From Bacteroidota bacterium (GTDB taxonomy: Bacteria; Bacteroidota; Bacteroidia; Bacteroidales; FEN-979): DNA of 64,000 nt. A model generated the notes under the pieces. It was not told where the DNA came from, did not search any database, and saw only the letters and a program-made list of their open reading frames with translations. Below, piece by piece: positions 52,189-61,376 of the stretch; within the stretch, counting starts at the first letter, position 1, and each line of letters begins with the position of its first letter. The translations under genes and the position numbers were made by a program. The stretch covers positions 140,448 through 204,447 of the forward strand of contig JAPLDJ010000020.1 in NCBI GenBank assembly GCA_026391805.1, written 5' to 3'.

Positions 52189-53319
52189 TTTACCTTCATC
52201 GGGATCCTGGGTTACCTGCTTTTCAGGATCACCCCCGACAGCTACATTCTTTTCATGGGCGGCGGGCTTGTGATCTGCTGTTTCATGGGGATCAACTACT
52301 ATTTCAACATCCTTCGTCATGAGGATCATGGAATGACAACCATCATGATCGCCCTGATCACCTATTGCATCGGTCCCCTGATGATCACGCAGCCTCACTG
52401 GCTCATCATGCTGGTGATCGTCACGGTGCTGATCCTTACGGAACTTAAAGAATCCTTCGCACAGATCTCCCAGCGGTTCGACCGCGGCGAATTCCTTACC
52501 CTTGGCAAGTTCCTGATCATTGCCGGGGTGATCCTGCCGGTGGTTCCCGACGAACCCATCTTCCGTGAAATGGTGCTTACGCCTTACAAGATCTGGCTGG
52601 CCGTGGTGGTGGTCTCGTCCATCTCCTATTTCAGTTATTTACTGAAGAAATTTGTTTTCCCGCAGGGGAGCATCATCCTTTCCGGAATTCTGGGCGGACT
52701 TTACAGCAGCACGGCCACGACCATCATCCTCGCACGAAAAATAGACAAAGACCCGCAATCGAAGAACCAGTACATTGCCGCGATCATCTTTGCGACGGCC
52801 ATGATGTACCTGCGCATCCTCGTGCTGATCATGATATTTAACAACGACCTGTTCCTGCATCTTTATCTCTGGTTTCTCCTGCTCTTCGCAGTTTCAGCGG
52901 TTACAGGACTGGTCATTTTACTGTTCCGGAACAGGGAACATACCGTCCTTCAGCAGGGGCCGGTCGTCGAGAAAAACCCGCTGGAGTTTAAAGTTGCCAT
53001 CCTGTTTGCCATTCTGTTCGTGGCCTTCTCCCTGATCACCCATTTCGTGGTGAACCGGTTCGGGCTTTCCGGGCTGAATGTCCTCTCGTTCCTCGTCGGT
53101 CTGACCGATATAGATCCATTCCTGATCAACCTGTTCCAGGGGAAATATGAAGGCCTGCAGACGGCCGTTTCTGTTGCAACATTGCAGGCCATAATCGGGA
53201 ACAACATCGTGAAAATGATCTATGCCTGTTTCTTCTCGACAAAAAAGTCATGGCTTTACCTCATTACCGGTTTCCTTGTCATCATCCTTCTGAATATCGT
53301 TATTGTCTGGATCATTTAA
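52057..53319 (+). CDS. DUF4010/MgtC-family membrane protein, 5' end replaced by repeat
   Basis: A 420-residue frame. From residue 45 on it is a typical MgtC/SapB-DUF4010 membrane protein: FTFIGILGYLLF, many TM segments, GGLYSSTATTIILARK and GLTDIDPFLINLFQGKY. The segment normally before FTFIGILGYLL (the first helices and a GxxREK-like loop) is absent. Residues 1-44 (MSRRVTQSFSLSYAEL...) are translated from repeat R4, in the only frame with an ATG. Either the gene is truncated and dead, or a chimeric protein is made from the repeat's ATG. The first Met inside the genuine part is about residue 67. Confidence 0.75.
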   Translation: MSRRVTQSFSLSYAELFCTLSVICETLRFNLRNSARIKNTFWSAFTFIGILGYLLFRITPDSYILFMGGGLVICCFMGINYYFNILRHEDHGMTTIMIALITYCIGPLMITQPHWLIMLVIVTVLILTELKESFAQISQRFDRGEFLTLGKFLIIAGVILPVVPDEPIFREMVLTPYKIWLAVVVVSSISYFSYLLKKFVFPQGSIILSGILGGLYSSTATTIILARKIDKDPQSKNQYIAAIIFATAMMYLRILVLIMIFNNDLFLHLYLWFLLLFAVSAVTGLVILLFRNREHTVLQQGPVVEKNPLEFKVAILFAILFVAFSLITHFVVNRFGLSGLNVLSFLVGLTDIDPFLINLFQGKYEGLQTAVSVATLQAIIGNNIVKMIYACFFSTKKSWLYLITGFLVIILLNIVIVWII

Positions 53320-53328
53320 TTTATTCCT

Positions 53329-54156
53329 ATGGCGGAAGAACTGCACACCATCCTGAACCGGTCCGATGAATCCTTTAATCCGGACGAATCGCAGAAATAC
53401 GACCTGACCTTTGAACTGGGGGAAAAATCGTTCGGTTACAGCATCCTTGATACAATAAAGAACCGGTACGTTGCGATCGGTTATTTCCGGAATCACCTGG
53501 CCGATGTGGCAGCACACAATACCTTGCTGCAACGGCCCTACCACTCGGTGAAAGGGATCATAGGAAATTCAAGGTTTACCCTGATCCCGGAAGATCTTTA
53601 CCTGGAAGAAGAGAAGGAAAAGTATTTCACATTTCTTCATGATCATGAAGCCGGAGATAAGGTTTATTCCGACCGGATCGAGCACCTCGGGGTCTATTCA
53701 GTTTATTCGATTCCGGGACACAGCAGGCGGGAGATAGACCATTTTTTTCCGGCAGTTGCAATCGGTCATATCTCTTCCGTACTGATCCGGAACCTGTGGG
53801 TGAGTGTCAAGAACATGACCGGCCGTAAGATTTTTCTGAACCTTCGCGACGGCCAGTTCGATGTGCTGGTGTTTGATGGCCGGCAACTGATCTATTGCAA
53901 TGCTTTTCATTTCATGACCCCGGAAGATGTTGCGTATTACCTGATCTTTGTTTTCGAGCAGCTGAACCTGAATCCCGAAGAGATCAGCCTGGCGCTGTTG
54001 GGAAGTGTGGATCGCTATTCACCGGTTTATGACCTGCTTTTCAGGTACATCCGGAACATTGAATTTGCTGCGAGGAATGATGGCGTCAGTTACAGTTATC
54101 TCTTCAACGAGATCCCGGATCATTTTTATTATTCACTTTTAAATCCTGTAGTGTGA
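53329..54156 (+). CDS. DUF3822 family protein
   Basis: A 275-residue soluble protein typical of DUF3822. It has an early YDLTFELGEKSFGYSIL strand pair, then FFPAVAIGHISSVLIRNLW, VLVFDGRQLIYCNAFHF and a late SLALLGSVDRYSPVYDLL. The shape resembles the actin/HSP70-like ATPase fold used by type IV pilus PilM-type proteins, but that is a guess. Its stop overlaps the rsmD start (GTGTGA), a coupling found repeatedly in this phylum, and the upstream DUF4010 gene is 9 bp away. Function unknown. Confidence 0.85.
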   Translation: MAEELHTILNRSDESFNPDESQKYDLTFELGEKSFGYSILDTIKNRYVAIGYFRNHLADVAAHNTLLQRPYHSVKGIIGNSRFTLIPEDLYLEEEKEKYFTFLHDHEAGDKVYSDRIEHLGVYSVYSIPGHSRREIDHFFPAVAIGHISSVLIRNLWVSVKNMTGRKIFLNLRDGQFDVLVFDGRQLIYCNAFHFMTPEDVAYYLIFVFEQLNLNPEEISLALLGSVDRYSPVYDLLFRYIRNIEFAARNDGVSYSYLFNEIPDHFYYSLLNPVV

Positions 54157-54701
54157 GGATCATCACCGGAAAGTTCAGGGGAAAGCAGATCCACCCGCCG
54201 GCAAACCTGCCCGTGCGCCCCACCACTGATTTTGCCAAGGAAAGCCTCTTCAATGTCCTGAACAACCTGGTGGATTTTGAAGGGTTGCGGGTGCTCGATC
54301 TGTTCGCCGGGACCGGCAGCATTTCGTACGAATTCTTCTCCCGTGAAGCTGCGCTGGTCACCGCCATCGACCGCGACCCGCAATGTGTGAGCTTCATCAA
54401 TAAAACGGCAGGGATCATGGATGCGGAAAACCTCGAAGCCGTCCGTGAGGATGTTTTCCAGTTCCTGAAGCATCCGTTTGGCCAGTACGACCTTGTTTTC
54501 GCCGATCCGCCCTACGACATGGAAGGCATCGATAACCTGCCCGATCTTATTTTGGGTTCCGGGGTCCTTTACCCTGACGGCTATTTTATCCTCGAACATT
54601 CCCGGGATCATGATTTCTCAGAACATCCGGGCTTCTGCCAGCACCGGAAATACGGCAATGTGAATTTTACTTTTTTCCAGGATAAAGATCAGCGGGCATA
54701 A
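54153..54701 (+). CDS. rsmD: 16S rRNA (guanine966-N2)-methyltransferase
   Basis: A 182-residue Rossmann methyltransferase starting at GTG: MRIITGKFRGKQI, RPTTDFAKESLFNVL, SAM motif VLDLFAGTGSISYEF and catalytic FADPPYD (NPPY type). It methylates G966 in the small subunit rRNA. The GTG start overlaps the preceding TGA by 4 bp; no ATG in this frame would keep the conserved N-terminus. Length is standard. Followed within 2 bp by a heptamer array and then a terminator. Confidence 0.95.
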   Translation: MRIITGKFRGKQIHPPANLPVRPTTDFAKESLFNVLNNLVDFEGLRVLDLFAGTGSISYEFFSREAALVTAIDRDPQCVSFINKTAGIMDAENLEAVREDVFQFLKHPFGQYDLVFADPPYDMEGIDNLPDLILGSGVLYPDGYFILEHSRDHDFSEHPGFCQHRKYGNVNFTFFQDKDQRA

Positions 54702-54702
54702 T

Positions 54703-54779
54703 CAGAGATCGGATGTCAGAGGTCGGATATCTGATTTCGGACCTCAGACCTCCGTCCTCAGACCTCGTTTCCGATTTCG
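54703..54779. repeat. Heptamer-period array H8 (CAGACCT/CGGATAT words)
   Basis: Eleven 7-bp units: CAGAGAT, CGGATGT, CAGAGGT, CGGATAT, CTGATTT, CGGACCT, CAGACCT and others. It starts 2 bp after the rsmD stop. The first and second halves are partly complementary, so it can fold. Confidence 0.85.
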
Positions 54780-54788
54780 ACAAAAATT

Positions 54789-54818
54789 AAAAAGCCGCCC
54801 TTGTGAGGCGGCTTCTTA
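54789..54818. terminator. Terminator shared by rsmD and the DUF2795 gene
   Basis: AAGCCGCC (54792-54799) pairs with GGCGGCTT (54807-54814) around CTTGTGA, with A-rich sequence on the left and TCTTA on the right; placed between convergent genes. Confidence 0.75.
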
Positions 54819-54838
54819 CAAAATATCTTGAAACAGGA

Positions 54839-55060
54839 TCAGTATTCATCCTCATGGAAAAAGAAATCATCCTTGGTGGGGTAATCGGGCCAGATATCCT
54901 CAATTCGCTCGTAGGTCTCGCCTTCGTCTTCAATCTCTCGTAAATTTTCAATCACCTCCTGCGGCGCTCCGGAACGGATGGCCCAGTCGATGAGCTCGTC
55001 TTTTGTTGCAGGCCAGGGAGCATCTTCCAGTTTTGAAGCAAGTTCTAATGTCCAATACAT
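54839..55060 (-). CDS. DUF2795 small acidic protein
   Basis: A 73-residue, strongly acidic protein: MYWTLELASKLEDAPWPATK, ELIDWAIRSGAPQEVIENL, ending DDFFFHEDEY. It matches the short DUF2795 family seen across Bacteroidota; function unknown. It has its own promoter at 55084-55115 and a terminator after it. Confidence 0.9.
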   Translation of the reverse strand: MYWTLELASKLEDAPWPATKDELIDWAIRSGAPQEVIENLREIEDEGETYERIEDIWPDYPTKDDFFFHEDEY

Positions 55061-55083
55061 AGTATCCCGTTTGGAATTTTTTG

Positions 55084-55115
55084 CAAAAGTATAAAAAAAA
55101 GAATCAAAAAGTCAA
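55084..55115 (-). promoter_or_regulatory. Promoter of the DUF2795 gene
   Basis: On the minus strand TTG (55115-55113) and TACTTTTG (55091-55084), with 21 bp between, an excellent match to the Bacteroidota promoter; 24 bp upstream of the start codon. Confidence 0.8.
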
Positions 55116-55130
55116 CCGATAATTTTTTGA

Positions 55131-55691
55131 TCACCGAGAAGGGATCCAAAGCGTGTCATCCGCTCCTGCATCTTTGGCTGTTTTTCTTGCCAGGACGAAC
55201 AGGTAATCGGATAAACGGTTCAGGTACCGGATTATTATCTCATCGGCCGGTTTGGTTGCTGAAAGCCTGATCACGGCACGCTCGGCGCGGCGGCATACCG
55301 TACGGCAGATGTGGCAGAGGGAAGACGGAGCATATCCGCCCGGAAGAATGAAACGGGACAGCTCTTCCAGCGATTTGTTCATTTCATCAATCTCGTTTTC
55401 GAGGAGCAGGATCTCTTCATCTTTCAGTGCCGGCAGTGTTTTGTGGCTCAGGCCCGGATCTGCTGCGACCATGGCTTCAGCCACAAAAAGATTTTCCTGG
55501 ATCCTTAACAACATTGATTTGTAATGATCCCCGACAGGCTGGTCGCGGAGCAGCCCGAGAAAGGAATTCAGCTCATCGATGGTTCCGTATGCCTCAACCC
55601 GCTCATGCGATTTGGAAACACGGGTGCCCCCGAGGAGAGAGGTCTCCCCGAGGTCACCGGTTTTGGTATAAATTTTCCGTTCGTCGGGCAT
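55131..55691 (-). CDS. Cob(I)alamin adenosyltransferase (PduO/MMAB type)
   Basis: A 186-residue ATP:corrinoid adenosyltransferase: KIYTKTGDLGETSLLGGTRVSKS at the N-terminus (ATP loop), YGTIDELNSFLGLLR, ICRTVCRRAERAVIRLS with the conserved RRAER, and LNRLSDYLFVLAR. It makes adenosylcobalamin, the cofactor of methylmalonyl-CoA mutase and similar enzymes. It follows the PEP carboxykinase gene by 8 bp, linking B12 and the C3/C4 carbon nodes (propionate to succinate to PEP). Cobalamin synthesis genes are not in the window. Confidence 0.94.
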   Translation of the reverse strand: MPDERKIYTKTGDLGETSLLGGTRVSKSHERVEAYGTIDELNSFLGLLRDQPVGDHYKSMLLRIQENLFVAEAMVAADPGLSHKTLPALKDEEILLLENEIDEMNKSLEELSRFILPGGYAPSSLCHICRTVCRRAERAVIRLSATKPADEIIIRYLNRLSDYLFVLARKTAKDAGADDTLWIPSR

Positions 55692-55699
55692 GGTTCGGA

Positions 55700-57490
55700 T
55701 TACTTGCTGAGCCTGCTTTTCAGCAGCTCAAACTGTGAAGCCATCTCTTTTGGTAAACGGTCGCCGAAAATAGCCTGGTGTTCTGCGATCAGTCCGCATT
55801 CTTCAATCCATTCAGCAGTATCAACCTTTAACAGATCATCCATGCTTTTTTCAACTGCGGTCAGCCCGCTGATGTTGATGGCGCCTTTAGAAGGCACATA
55901 ACCGATCGCTGTTTCGTCAGCAGCTCCTGCATTGTCTGTCCGCTCGAAAATCCACTGGAGGACGCGGATGTTTTCGCCGTATCCCGGCCAGAGGAACTTA
56001 CCATCGGTGCCTTTCCGGAACCAGTTGACATTAAATATTTTCGGCAGCTTATCCTTGTGAGGAGCATTTGCCCCGATGCTGACCCAGTGACCGAAATAGT
56101 CGCCCATATGGTATCCGCAGAACGGGAGCATGGCAAAAGGATCGCGGCGTACGCCGGCCTTGAGGCCGATGGCGGCTGCCGTTACTTCTGAGCCAACGAT
56201 AGAACCCATGAAAACACCGTGGTTCCAGTCGAACGATTGATAAACCAGGGGGACAGTACCCGGACGGCGGCCTCCGAATATGAATGCAGAGATCGGAACT
56301 CCGGCCGGACTTTCCCAGTTGGGGTCAATTACCGGGCATTGTTTGGCAGGCGCCGTAAAGCGTGCATTGGGATGGGCGGCAACCGGGGTGGTTTCCTTAT
56401 TGTAAACATGGTTGGTCCATGTAATGCTTCCTTCCGGGATCTCCGTGCCGATACCTTCCCACCAGATATCATTATCGGGTGTCAGTGCCGTATTCGTGAA
56501 GATGGAATTGGAACGGCAGGAGAGCATGGCATTGGGGTTGGTCTCCATGGAGGTATACGGAGCTACGCCAAAAAAGCCTGCCTCCGGGTTGATGGCATAA
56601 AGACGGCCGTCGTCGCCGAATTTCATCCAGGCAATATCGTCGCCTACGGTCTCCACCTTCCATCCCGGGATGGTGGGGATCAGCATGGCCAGGTTCGTCT
56701 TACCGCAGGCACTGGGAAATGCCGCAGCAACATATTTCTTGACCCCCTGCGGATTTGTGATGCCCATGATGAGCATGTGCTCAGCCAGCCATCCTTCACG
56801 GCGGGCCATGTTCGTAGCAATGCGCAGTGCAAAGCATTTTTTCCCCAGCAGGGCATTTCCGCCGTAACCGCTGCCGTACGACCAGATCTCGTTGGTTTCA
56901 GGGAAATGGGCAATGTATTTCTTTTCAATCGGTGCACAGGGCCACTTTACATCCTTCTGACCCGGTTGCAAGGGTGCTCCGACTGAATGGATGCAGGGAA
57001 CAAAATCCCCGTCGCCGAGAATCTCCAGCACGCGCTGGCCCATCCTCGTCATGATCCGCATGTTCACAACCACGTATGGAGAGTCGGTGATCTGTATGCC
57101 GATCTGGGATATTCTTGATCCCAGCGGGCCCATGCTGAACGGGATGATATACATGGTACGGCCTTTCATCGATCCGCGGTATTCTTCCGTCAGCGTTTTC
57201 TTCATTTCTGCAGGTTCCACCCAGTTGTTTGTCGGACCGGCATCTTCCTTTTTGGCTGAACAGATAAATGTACGATTCTCGACCCGTGCGACATCGCTGG
57301 GATCACTCTGGAAATAATAGCTGTTCGGACGTTTGGCATCGTCAAGCCTGACGGCCATACCGCTGCTGACCATCATCTCAAGCAGCCTGTCGTTCTCTGC
57401 TTCGGAACCATCGCACCAGTGAACATGGTCAGGCTGGCATAAAGCTGCCCATTCATTTACCCAATTGATTAGTTTTTTATTTTGTGTCAT
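55700..57490 (-). CDS. pckG: Phosphoenolpyruvate carboxykinase (GTP)
   Basis: A 596-residue enzyme of the GTP class: N-terminal [29 protein letters not shown], kinase loop [18 protein letters not shown] with the reactive Cys, [28 protein letters not shown], and [19 protein letters not shown] near the end. It interconverts oxaloacetate and PEP. Many Bacteroidota use the ATP form, so the GTP form is worth noting. It heads a two-gene unit with the cobalamin adenosyltransferase. Confidence 0.97.
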   Translation of the reverse strand: MTQNKKLINWVNEWAALCQPDHVHWCDGSEAENDRLLEMMVSSGMAVRLDDAKRPNSYYFQSDPSDVARVENRTFICSAKKEDAGPTNNWVEPAEMKKTLTEEYRGSMKGRTMYIIPFSMGPLGSRISQIGIQITDSPYVVVNMRIMTRMGQRVLEILGDGDFVPCIHSVGAPLQPGQKDVKWPCAPIEKKYIAHFPETNEIWSYGSGYGGNALLGKKCFALRIATNMARREGWLAEHMLIMGITNPQGVKKYVAAAFPSACGKTNLAMLIPTIPGWKVETVGDDIAWMKFGDDGRLYAINPEAGFFGVAPYTSMETNPNAMLSCRSNSIFTNTALTPDNDIWWEGIGTEIPEGSITWTNHVYNKETTPVAAHPNARFTAPAKQCPVIDPNWESPAGVPISAFIFGGRRPGTVPLVYQSFDWNHGVFMGSIVGSEVTAAAIGLKAGVRRDPFAMLPFCGYHMGDYFGHWVSIGANAPHKDKLPKIFNVNWFRKGTDGKFLWPGYGENIRVLQWIFERTDNAGAADETAIGYVPSKGAINISGLTAVEKSMDDLLKVDTAEWIEECGLIAEHQAIFGDRLPKEMASQFELLKSRLSK

Positions 57491-57621
57491 CTGTTTTTGT
57501 TTTTCTTGTTTGACAATAACTATTGTTTCGTTGTTTCGCTTTTCGCTAGAATAATGTCACACCTGCGGTGTTCAATTGTAATTTTTCTTTAGATTTCGCC
57601 TTTCGCCTTTCGCTTTTCGCT
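57491..57621. repeat. Word arrays and inverted hairpin repeat between aspC and pckG
   Basis: TGTTTCGT/TGTTTCGC words with an 8-bp period (57524-57547) come first, then an inverted copy of the CACC-n-GGTG hairpin with CTAGAATAATGTCA tail (57546-57577). An H9 7-bp array of TTTCGCC/TTTCGCT follows (57594-57621), which overlaps the last bases of the aspartate aminotransferase stop codon. Confidence 0.75.
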
Positions 57622-58813
57622 ATTTTAATTCCCCCACTGCCATCTTCACCCTTTTGACGGCTTCCGTCAGCTTTTCTTTTGAAGTGGCATAGGAGAACCG
57701 CATGCAGTTGGGATCCCCGAAGGCATCGCCGGGCACTGTGGCAACATAAACTTTGTTCAGGATGTACATGGAAAAATCATTGGCATCCTTTATGGTTGTG
57801 GTTCCGTCTGATTTTCCAAAATAATATGAAATATCGGGGAACAGGTAAAAAGCGCCGTCTGGATGATTCAGCCGGAACCCGGGGATTTCGCCGAGAAGCG
57901 ACAAAAGGAGATCCCTTCGTTCACGGAATGCTGTTTTCATGACCCGGAGATCTTCCGTATCCGGATCGGTGCGGATCGCTTCGAGAGCAGCCCGCTGGGC
58001 GATCGAGGAAGCAGCAGAGGTAAACTGTCCCTGTAACTTGTCGCAGGCCTTTGCGATTTCCAGCGGGGCGGCAATGTAACCGATCCTCCATCCCGTCATG
58101 GCGAAACCTTTGGAAACCCCGTTCACCAGGATCACCCGGTCTTTGATGAAATCAAACTGTGCAATACTCTGGTGCTTGCCGACGAAATTGATGTGTTCAT
58201 AGATCTCATCGGCAATGATATAAACCTGGGGATATTTTGCCAGCACTTCGGCAATCCCTTTCAGTTCTTCTTTCGAATAGACGGATCCGGTAGGGTTGCA
58301 GGGCGAGCTGAAGATCATCAGCCGCGTTTTTGGTGTGATGGCGGCTTCAATCTGTGCCGGCGTCACCTTGAACTCCTGGTCGACCGGGGCGGGAATGAAA
58401 ACCGATTTGCCTTCGGCCACCTTAACGATCTCTTTGTAGGATACCCAGTAGGGTGCAGGTAAAAGAACTTCGTCGCCGGGGTTTACCAGGCACAGGACCA
58501 CATTTGCGATCGACTGCTTGGCGCCGGTGGACACGACCACCTGTTCGGGGGTATAATCCAGGTTGTTGTCTCTTTTCAGTTTGAGGCAGATCGCCTGGCG
58601 GAGATCGGCATAGCCGGCAACCGGGGCATAAAATGAATAATTGTCGTCGATGGCCTTTTTGGCTGCATTTTTAATGTAATCAGGAGTGTTGAAATCAGGT
58701 TCACCGAGGCTCAGGTTGATAACGTTGTTTCCGAGTGCGGTTAGTTCCCGGCATTTTCTCGACATGGCCAGGGTTTCAGATTCTGACAGGTAGTTGATCC
58801 GGTTTGAGAGCAT
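57620..58813 (-). CDS. PLP-dependent aspartate-type aminotransferase
   Basis: A 397-residue class I/II aminotransferase of the AspC (Ib) group: INLSLGEPDFNTPDYI, NPTGSVYSKEEL, ADEIYEHI, PLP lysine in NGVSKGFAMTGWRIGY and the late MRFSYATSKE with substrate-binding Arg. It likely converts aspartate and 2-oxoglutarate to oxaloacetate and glutamate, feeding the PEP carboxykinase encoded just downstream. Exact substrate cannot be fixed by sequence. Confidence 0.92.
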   Translation of the reverse strand: MLSNRINYLSESETLAMSRKCRELTALGNNVINLSLGEPDFNTPDYIKNAAKKAIDDNYSFYAPVAGYADLRQAICLKLKRDNNLDYTPEQVVVSTGAKQSIANVVLCLVNPGDEVLLPAPYWVSYKEIVKVAEGKSVFIPAPVDQEFKVTPAQIEAAITPKTRLMIFSSPCNPTGSVYSKEELKGIAEVLAKYPQVYIIADEIYEHINFVGKHQSIAQFDFIKDRVILVNGVSKGFAMTGWRIGYIAAPLEIAKACDKLQGQFTSAASSIAQRAALEAIRTDPDTEDLRVMKTAFRERRDLLLSLLGEIPGFRLNHPDGAFYLFPDISYYFGKSDGTTTIKDANDFSMYILNKVYVATVPGDAFGDPNCMRFSYATSKEKLTEAVKRVKMAVGELK

Positions 58814-59037
58814 AGTTTCTAAAGTTATGATTATGAGCTTTTTTAAAGAAGAGCAAAAGTAAAAAAAAATCCGATTGGATTACAGGATTCATCTGTCAAA
58901 ATTATTGACCCCCTCCCCCTGCCCCTCCCCTTCAATTTATTGACTCCTCCCCTTGGGGGGTGACTAAAAAGTTCATTTTTTTAACTTATTGGTCAGCCCC
59001 TGACGGGGTGGGGTCTGCTTGATCTGTTCGTCACAAC
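58814..59037. repeat. aspC upstream region with minimal TIR element R6
   Basis: A minus-strand TACTTTTG (58861-58854) is a possible -7 box for the aminotransferase. At 58946-59012 the two element ends (CCCCTTGGGGGGTGACTAAA and TTATTGGTCAGCCCCTGACG) face each other with only about 20 bp between, so the arms are missing: a minimal or internally deleted copy. It lies 26 bp from the glycosyltransferase stop. Confidence 0.75.
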
Positions 59038-59808
59038 TCAACCACGAGAAGATTTTAATCTTCGCCTGAGAATCGTCCTGTAGTTCCTTCGGATCCTCAA
59101 AAGATCAAAGAAAACCCTGAATCCATAGGTCCAGCTGATCTTTGATCCTCCCTTGTCGATCCATGAACTGACCGGAACCTCCAGCATAATATCTTCGATC
59201 CGTTCACCCTTGTGCATTCCGATGATCCGGGCAAGGATCTCCACATCGAAAAGCCACCGGGTAAGAAAAGGTTCTTTAAATACCTTTTCTGCCAGATCTC
59301 TTTTGAAAAGCTTTGCACCGCACTGCGTGTCGTAAACCACAAGATGAAGGATGTTGGAGATGAACGTTGCAATGACCCTGCCGATCAGGTGCCGGTAAAG
59401 CTTACGTTCGATCTTCACACCCACGATGGCCATCCTCGATGCGAAACAAAACTCAAGTGAAGGCTTGTCATTGAAAAACTTCTGAAGGCGGAAAGCCTCT
59501 TCAAGCGAAGTCGACAGATCCGCATCAAAATAGCCGAAATAATCTGACCGGAAATGCGGTAATCCGCTCTTCATACCGGTCCGCACAGCTTCCGCCTTTC
59601 CTTTGTTTTCAGGTTTTGCACACACAAGGATCCGGTCAGGGAATTTTTCCTTCATGGATTCAAGCATTGCCAGGGTTCCGTCTGTGCTCCCGTCATCCAC
59701 AAGGCAGAATGAAGTCTCCGGATGCCCGCCTGCAAATTCAATGAACTCGTCCATGGGAAAACGGACGGCTTCATTATAAAAGGGAATGACGATGCAGATC
59801 GGCTCCAT
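59038..59808 (-). CDS. Family 2 glycosyltransferase (dolichyl/undecaprenyl-phosphate sugar synthase-like)
   Basis: A 256-residue GT-A enzyme: PICIVIPFYNEAVRFPMDEF, LVDDGSTDGTLAMLESM, FDADLSTSLEEAF (the DxD-type metal site), QCGAKLFKRDLAEKVF and a WLFDVEILAR helix. The pattern is that of ALG5/DPM-like enzymes that put a sugar on polyprenyl phosphate. It is 11 bp after a GT-C type membrane protein gene, a usual pairing in which this enzyme makes the lipid-linked donor used by the membrane enzyme. Confidence 0.88.
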   Translation of the reverse strand: MEPICIVIPFYNEAVRFPMDEFIEFAGGHPETSFCLVDDGSTDGTLAMLESMKEKFPDRILVCAKPENKGKAEAVRTGMKSGLPHFRSDYFGYFDADLSTSLEEAFRLQKFFNDKPSLEFCFASRMAIVGVKIERKLYRHLIGRVIATFISNILHLVVYDTQCGAKLFKRDLAEKVFKEPFLTRWLFDVEILARIIGMHKGERIEDIMLEVPVSSWIDKGGSKISWTYGFRVFFDLLRIRRNYRTILRRRLKSSRG

Positions 59809-59819
59809 AAGAACGGTTC

Positions 59820-61376
59820 TTATTTTAATTTCCAGGCGGAACAGATATCGCTGTTCCGGACTTTAATGTTAAATATTTTCTTGTTTTCCGGATAAGGATA
59901 ATTCTGCGGATGCCAGCGGTAATTGGTGATAAAGTAGCCGGCCTGCTCATCCGTCTCAACATAATGTATTCTCTTCCTGACTTCAGGCCGCAGGATCATG
60001 GCGTTGAATTCCCCGGGAAGATTGGCCACCCGGATGTTCAGTACAGATGAAGTATCATTGGCCGCAATGTACTCCAGTGCCTGCTTATAAGATGTACCCC
60101 AGTAATCCAGCTCGTATGTCTTCCGGAGATATTGATCATCCTTTGATAACAGGATATTGAAATAAACATCTTCAAAAGGATGACTTGTGATCATGGTAAA
60201 TGCAGTACCTGCAAAAGAAAGTATGAGAAGGGAAGCAAGCATGATCTTTAGCCACAGGGAAGAAAAGATCCTGCTCTTCAGCAGTGAAGAGAACCCATAA
60301 ACTGCCATCAGGAGAAATGCCGGGTAAATAAAATACATCTGCCGCCATCCGTCATAGAGAACGGAATGTAAAACGATAACGGCAAAAACAGGTCCGGCAA
60401 AACAGGCGAGGTGAACAAGGTGGTTCCTTTCAGGATTGTTGTCAAGGAAAGAACCAGGTCTCCTGAAAAAACGCACGGCAAGGACAAAGAACCCGGTAAA
60501 TCCAAGTAAAAGATATGCAACCGGTGTGGTAAGCCCGAACCAACGCGGAATATAGGTCCACCCGACGTCCGAAGCACTTACAAATTCCCCGTTGAAAAGA
60601 ACATTGTTGTTCCAGCGGAATTTCGACATGTTGGCAAAGGCGATCCTGAAGCGGCCGGCAGGATCTTCCCACAGCCATGGCCAGGAGACATAAAGGACAG
60701 CGACGGCCATAAGAAGATAAATACCATAATTCAGGAGGATCTCTTTGCGGCCATGACCTTTTATCAGATCGAGTGCGACCAATGCAGTAACAATTCCCGG
60801 TACGATGACACCCATGATCCGGATGTTGATCAGCAACCCGGTTACGATGCCGAAGAGAACGAAATGCCGGAATTTCCGGTCGCGGAAAGAAACCGCAAAC
60901 AGCAGGAAACACAGGATGAACATGCACATGAAGGGAATGTCCTTGCTGTTGTAAAACGACTGGGCAAAAATACGCGGGCTGAGCAAAAGCATGATCAAAC
61001 CTGCGACTGCCACCATCCTGTTTTTATGAAGTTTCCAGATCAGGATGTAGAAAAAAAGAGCGCTGAAAAGGAAAAAAAGATGAATGACCAGGTGGCGCAT
61101 CCTGTAGATTGAACGGGAATCTTTCAGTCCGAAGCTTTTTTCGAGCAGGATCAGCGGCATTTCAACGGCAACCCCGTAATCGCGGTTCTTAAAATCATTG
61201 AGTCCCTTATCCCATCCCCGTACATAATCGTAAGTCTTCTGCCCGATGTCGTGCTGGTTGGGCTCATCCCATGCGATCCCGAAATCCCCGAAGACGAAGA
61301 AACCATTAACCAGGCAGGCTGCCATGATCAGGCAGGCTGCAAAGTGTTTCTTAATGGCCGGGAGCAGTTTTTTCAT
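59820..61376 (-). CDS. GT-C type membrane glycosyltransferase (GT39/ArnT-like)
   Basis: A 518-residue protein with about ten membrane spans. The first loop after TM1 has FGIAWDEPNQHDIGQKTYDY, the acidic WDE position used as catalytic site in GT-C enzymes. PRIFAQSFYNSKDIPFM and IRIMGVIVP follow, and a soluble C-terminal domain starts near 400. It is likely to transfer a sugar from polyprenyl phosphate to a glycan, lipid or protein on the periplasmic side. Operon with the GT2 gene. Acceptor unknown. Confidence 0.78.
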   Translation of the reverse strand: MKKLLPAIKKHFAACLIMAACLVNGFFVFGDFGIAWDEPNQHDIGQKTYDYVRGWDKGLNDFKNRDYGVAVEMPLILLEKSFGLKDSRSIYRMRHLVIHLFFLFSALFFYILIWKLHKNRMVAVAGLIMLLLSPRIFAQSFYNSKDIPFMCMFILCFLLFAVSFRDRKFRHFVLFGIVTGLLINIRIMGVIVPGIVTALVALDLIKGHGRKEILLNYGIYLLMAVAVLYVSWPWLWEDPAGRFRIAFANMSKFRWNNNVLFNGEFVSASDVGWTYIPRWFGLTTPVAYLLLGFTGFFVLAVRFFRRPGSFLDNNPERNHLVHLACFAGPVFAVIVLHSVLYDGWRQMYFIYPAFLLMAVYGFSSLLKSRIFSSLWLKIMLASLLILSFAGTAFTMITSHPFEDVYFNILLSKDDQYLRKTYELDYWGTSYKQALEYIAANDTSSVLNIRVANLPGEFNAMILRPEVRKRIHYVETDEQAGYFITNYRWHPQNYPYPENKKIFNIKVRNSDICSAWKLK

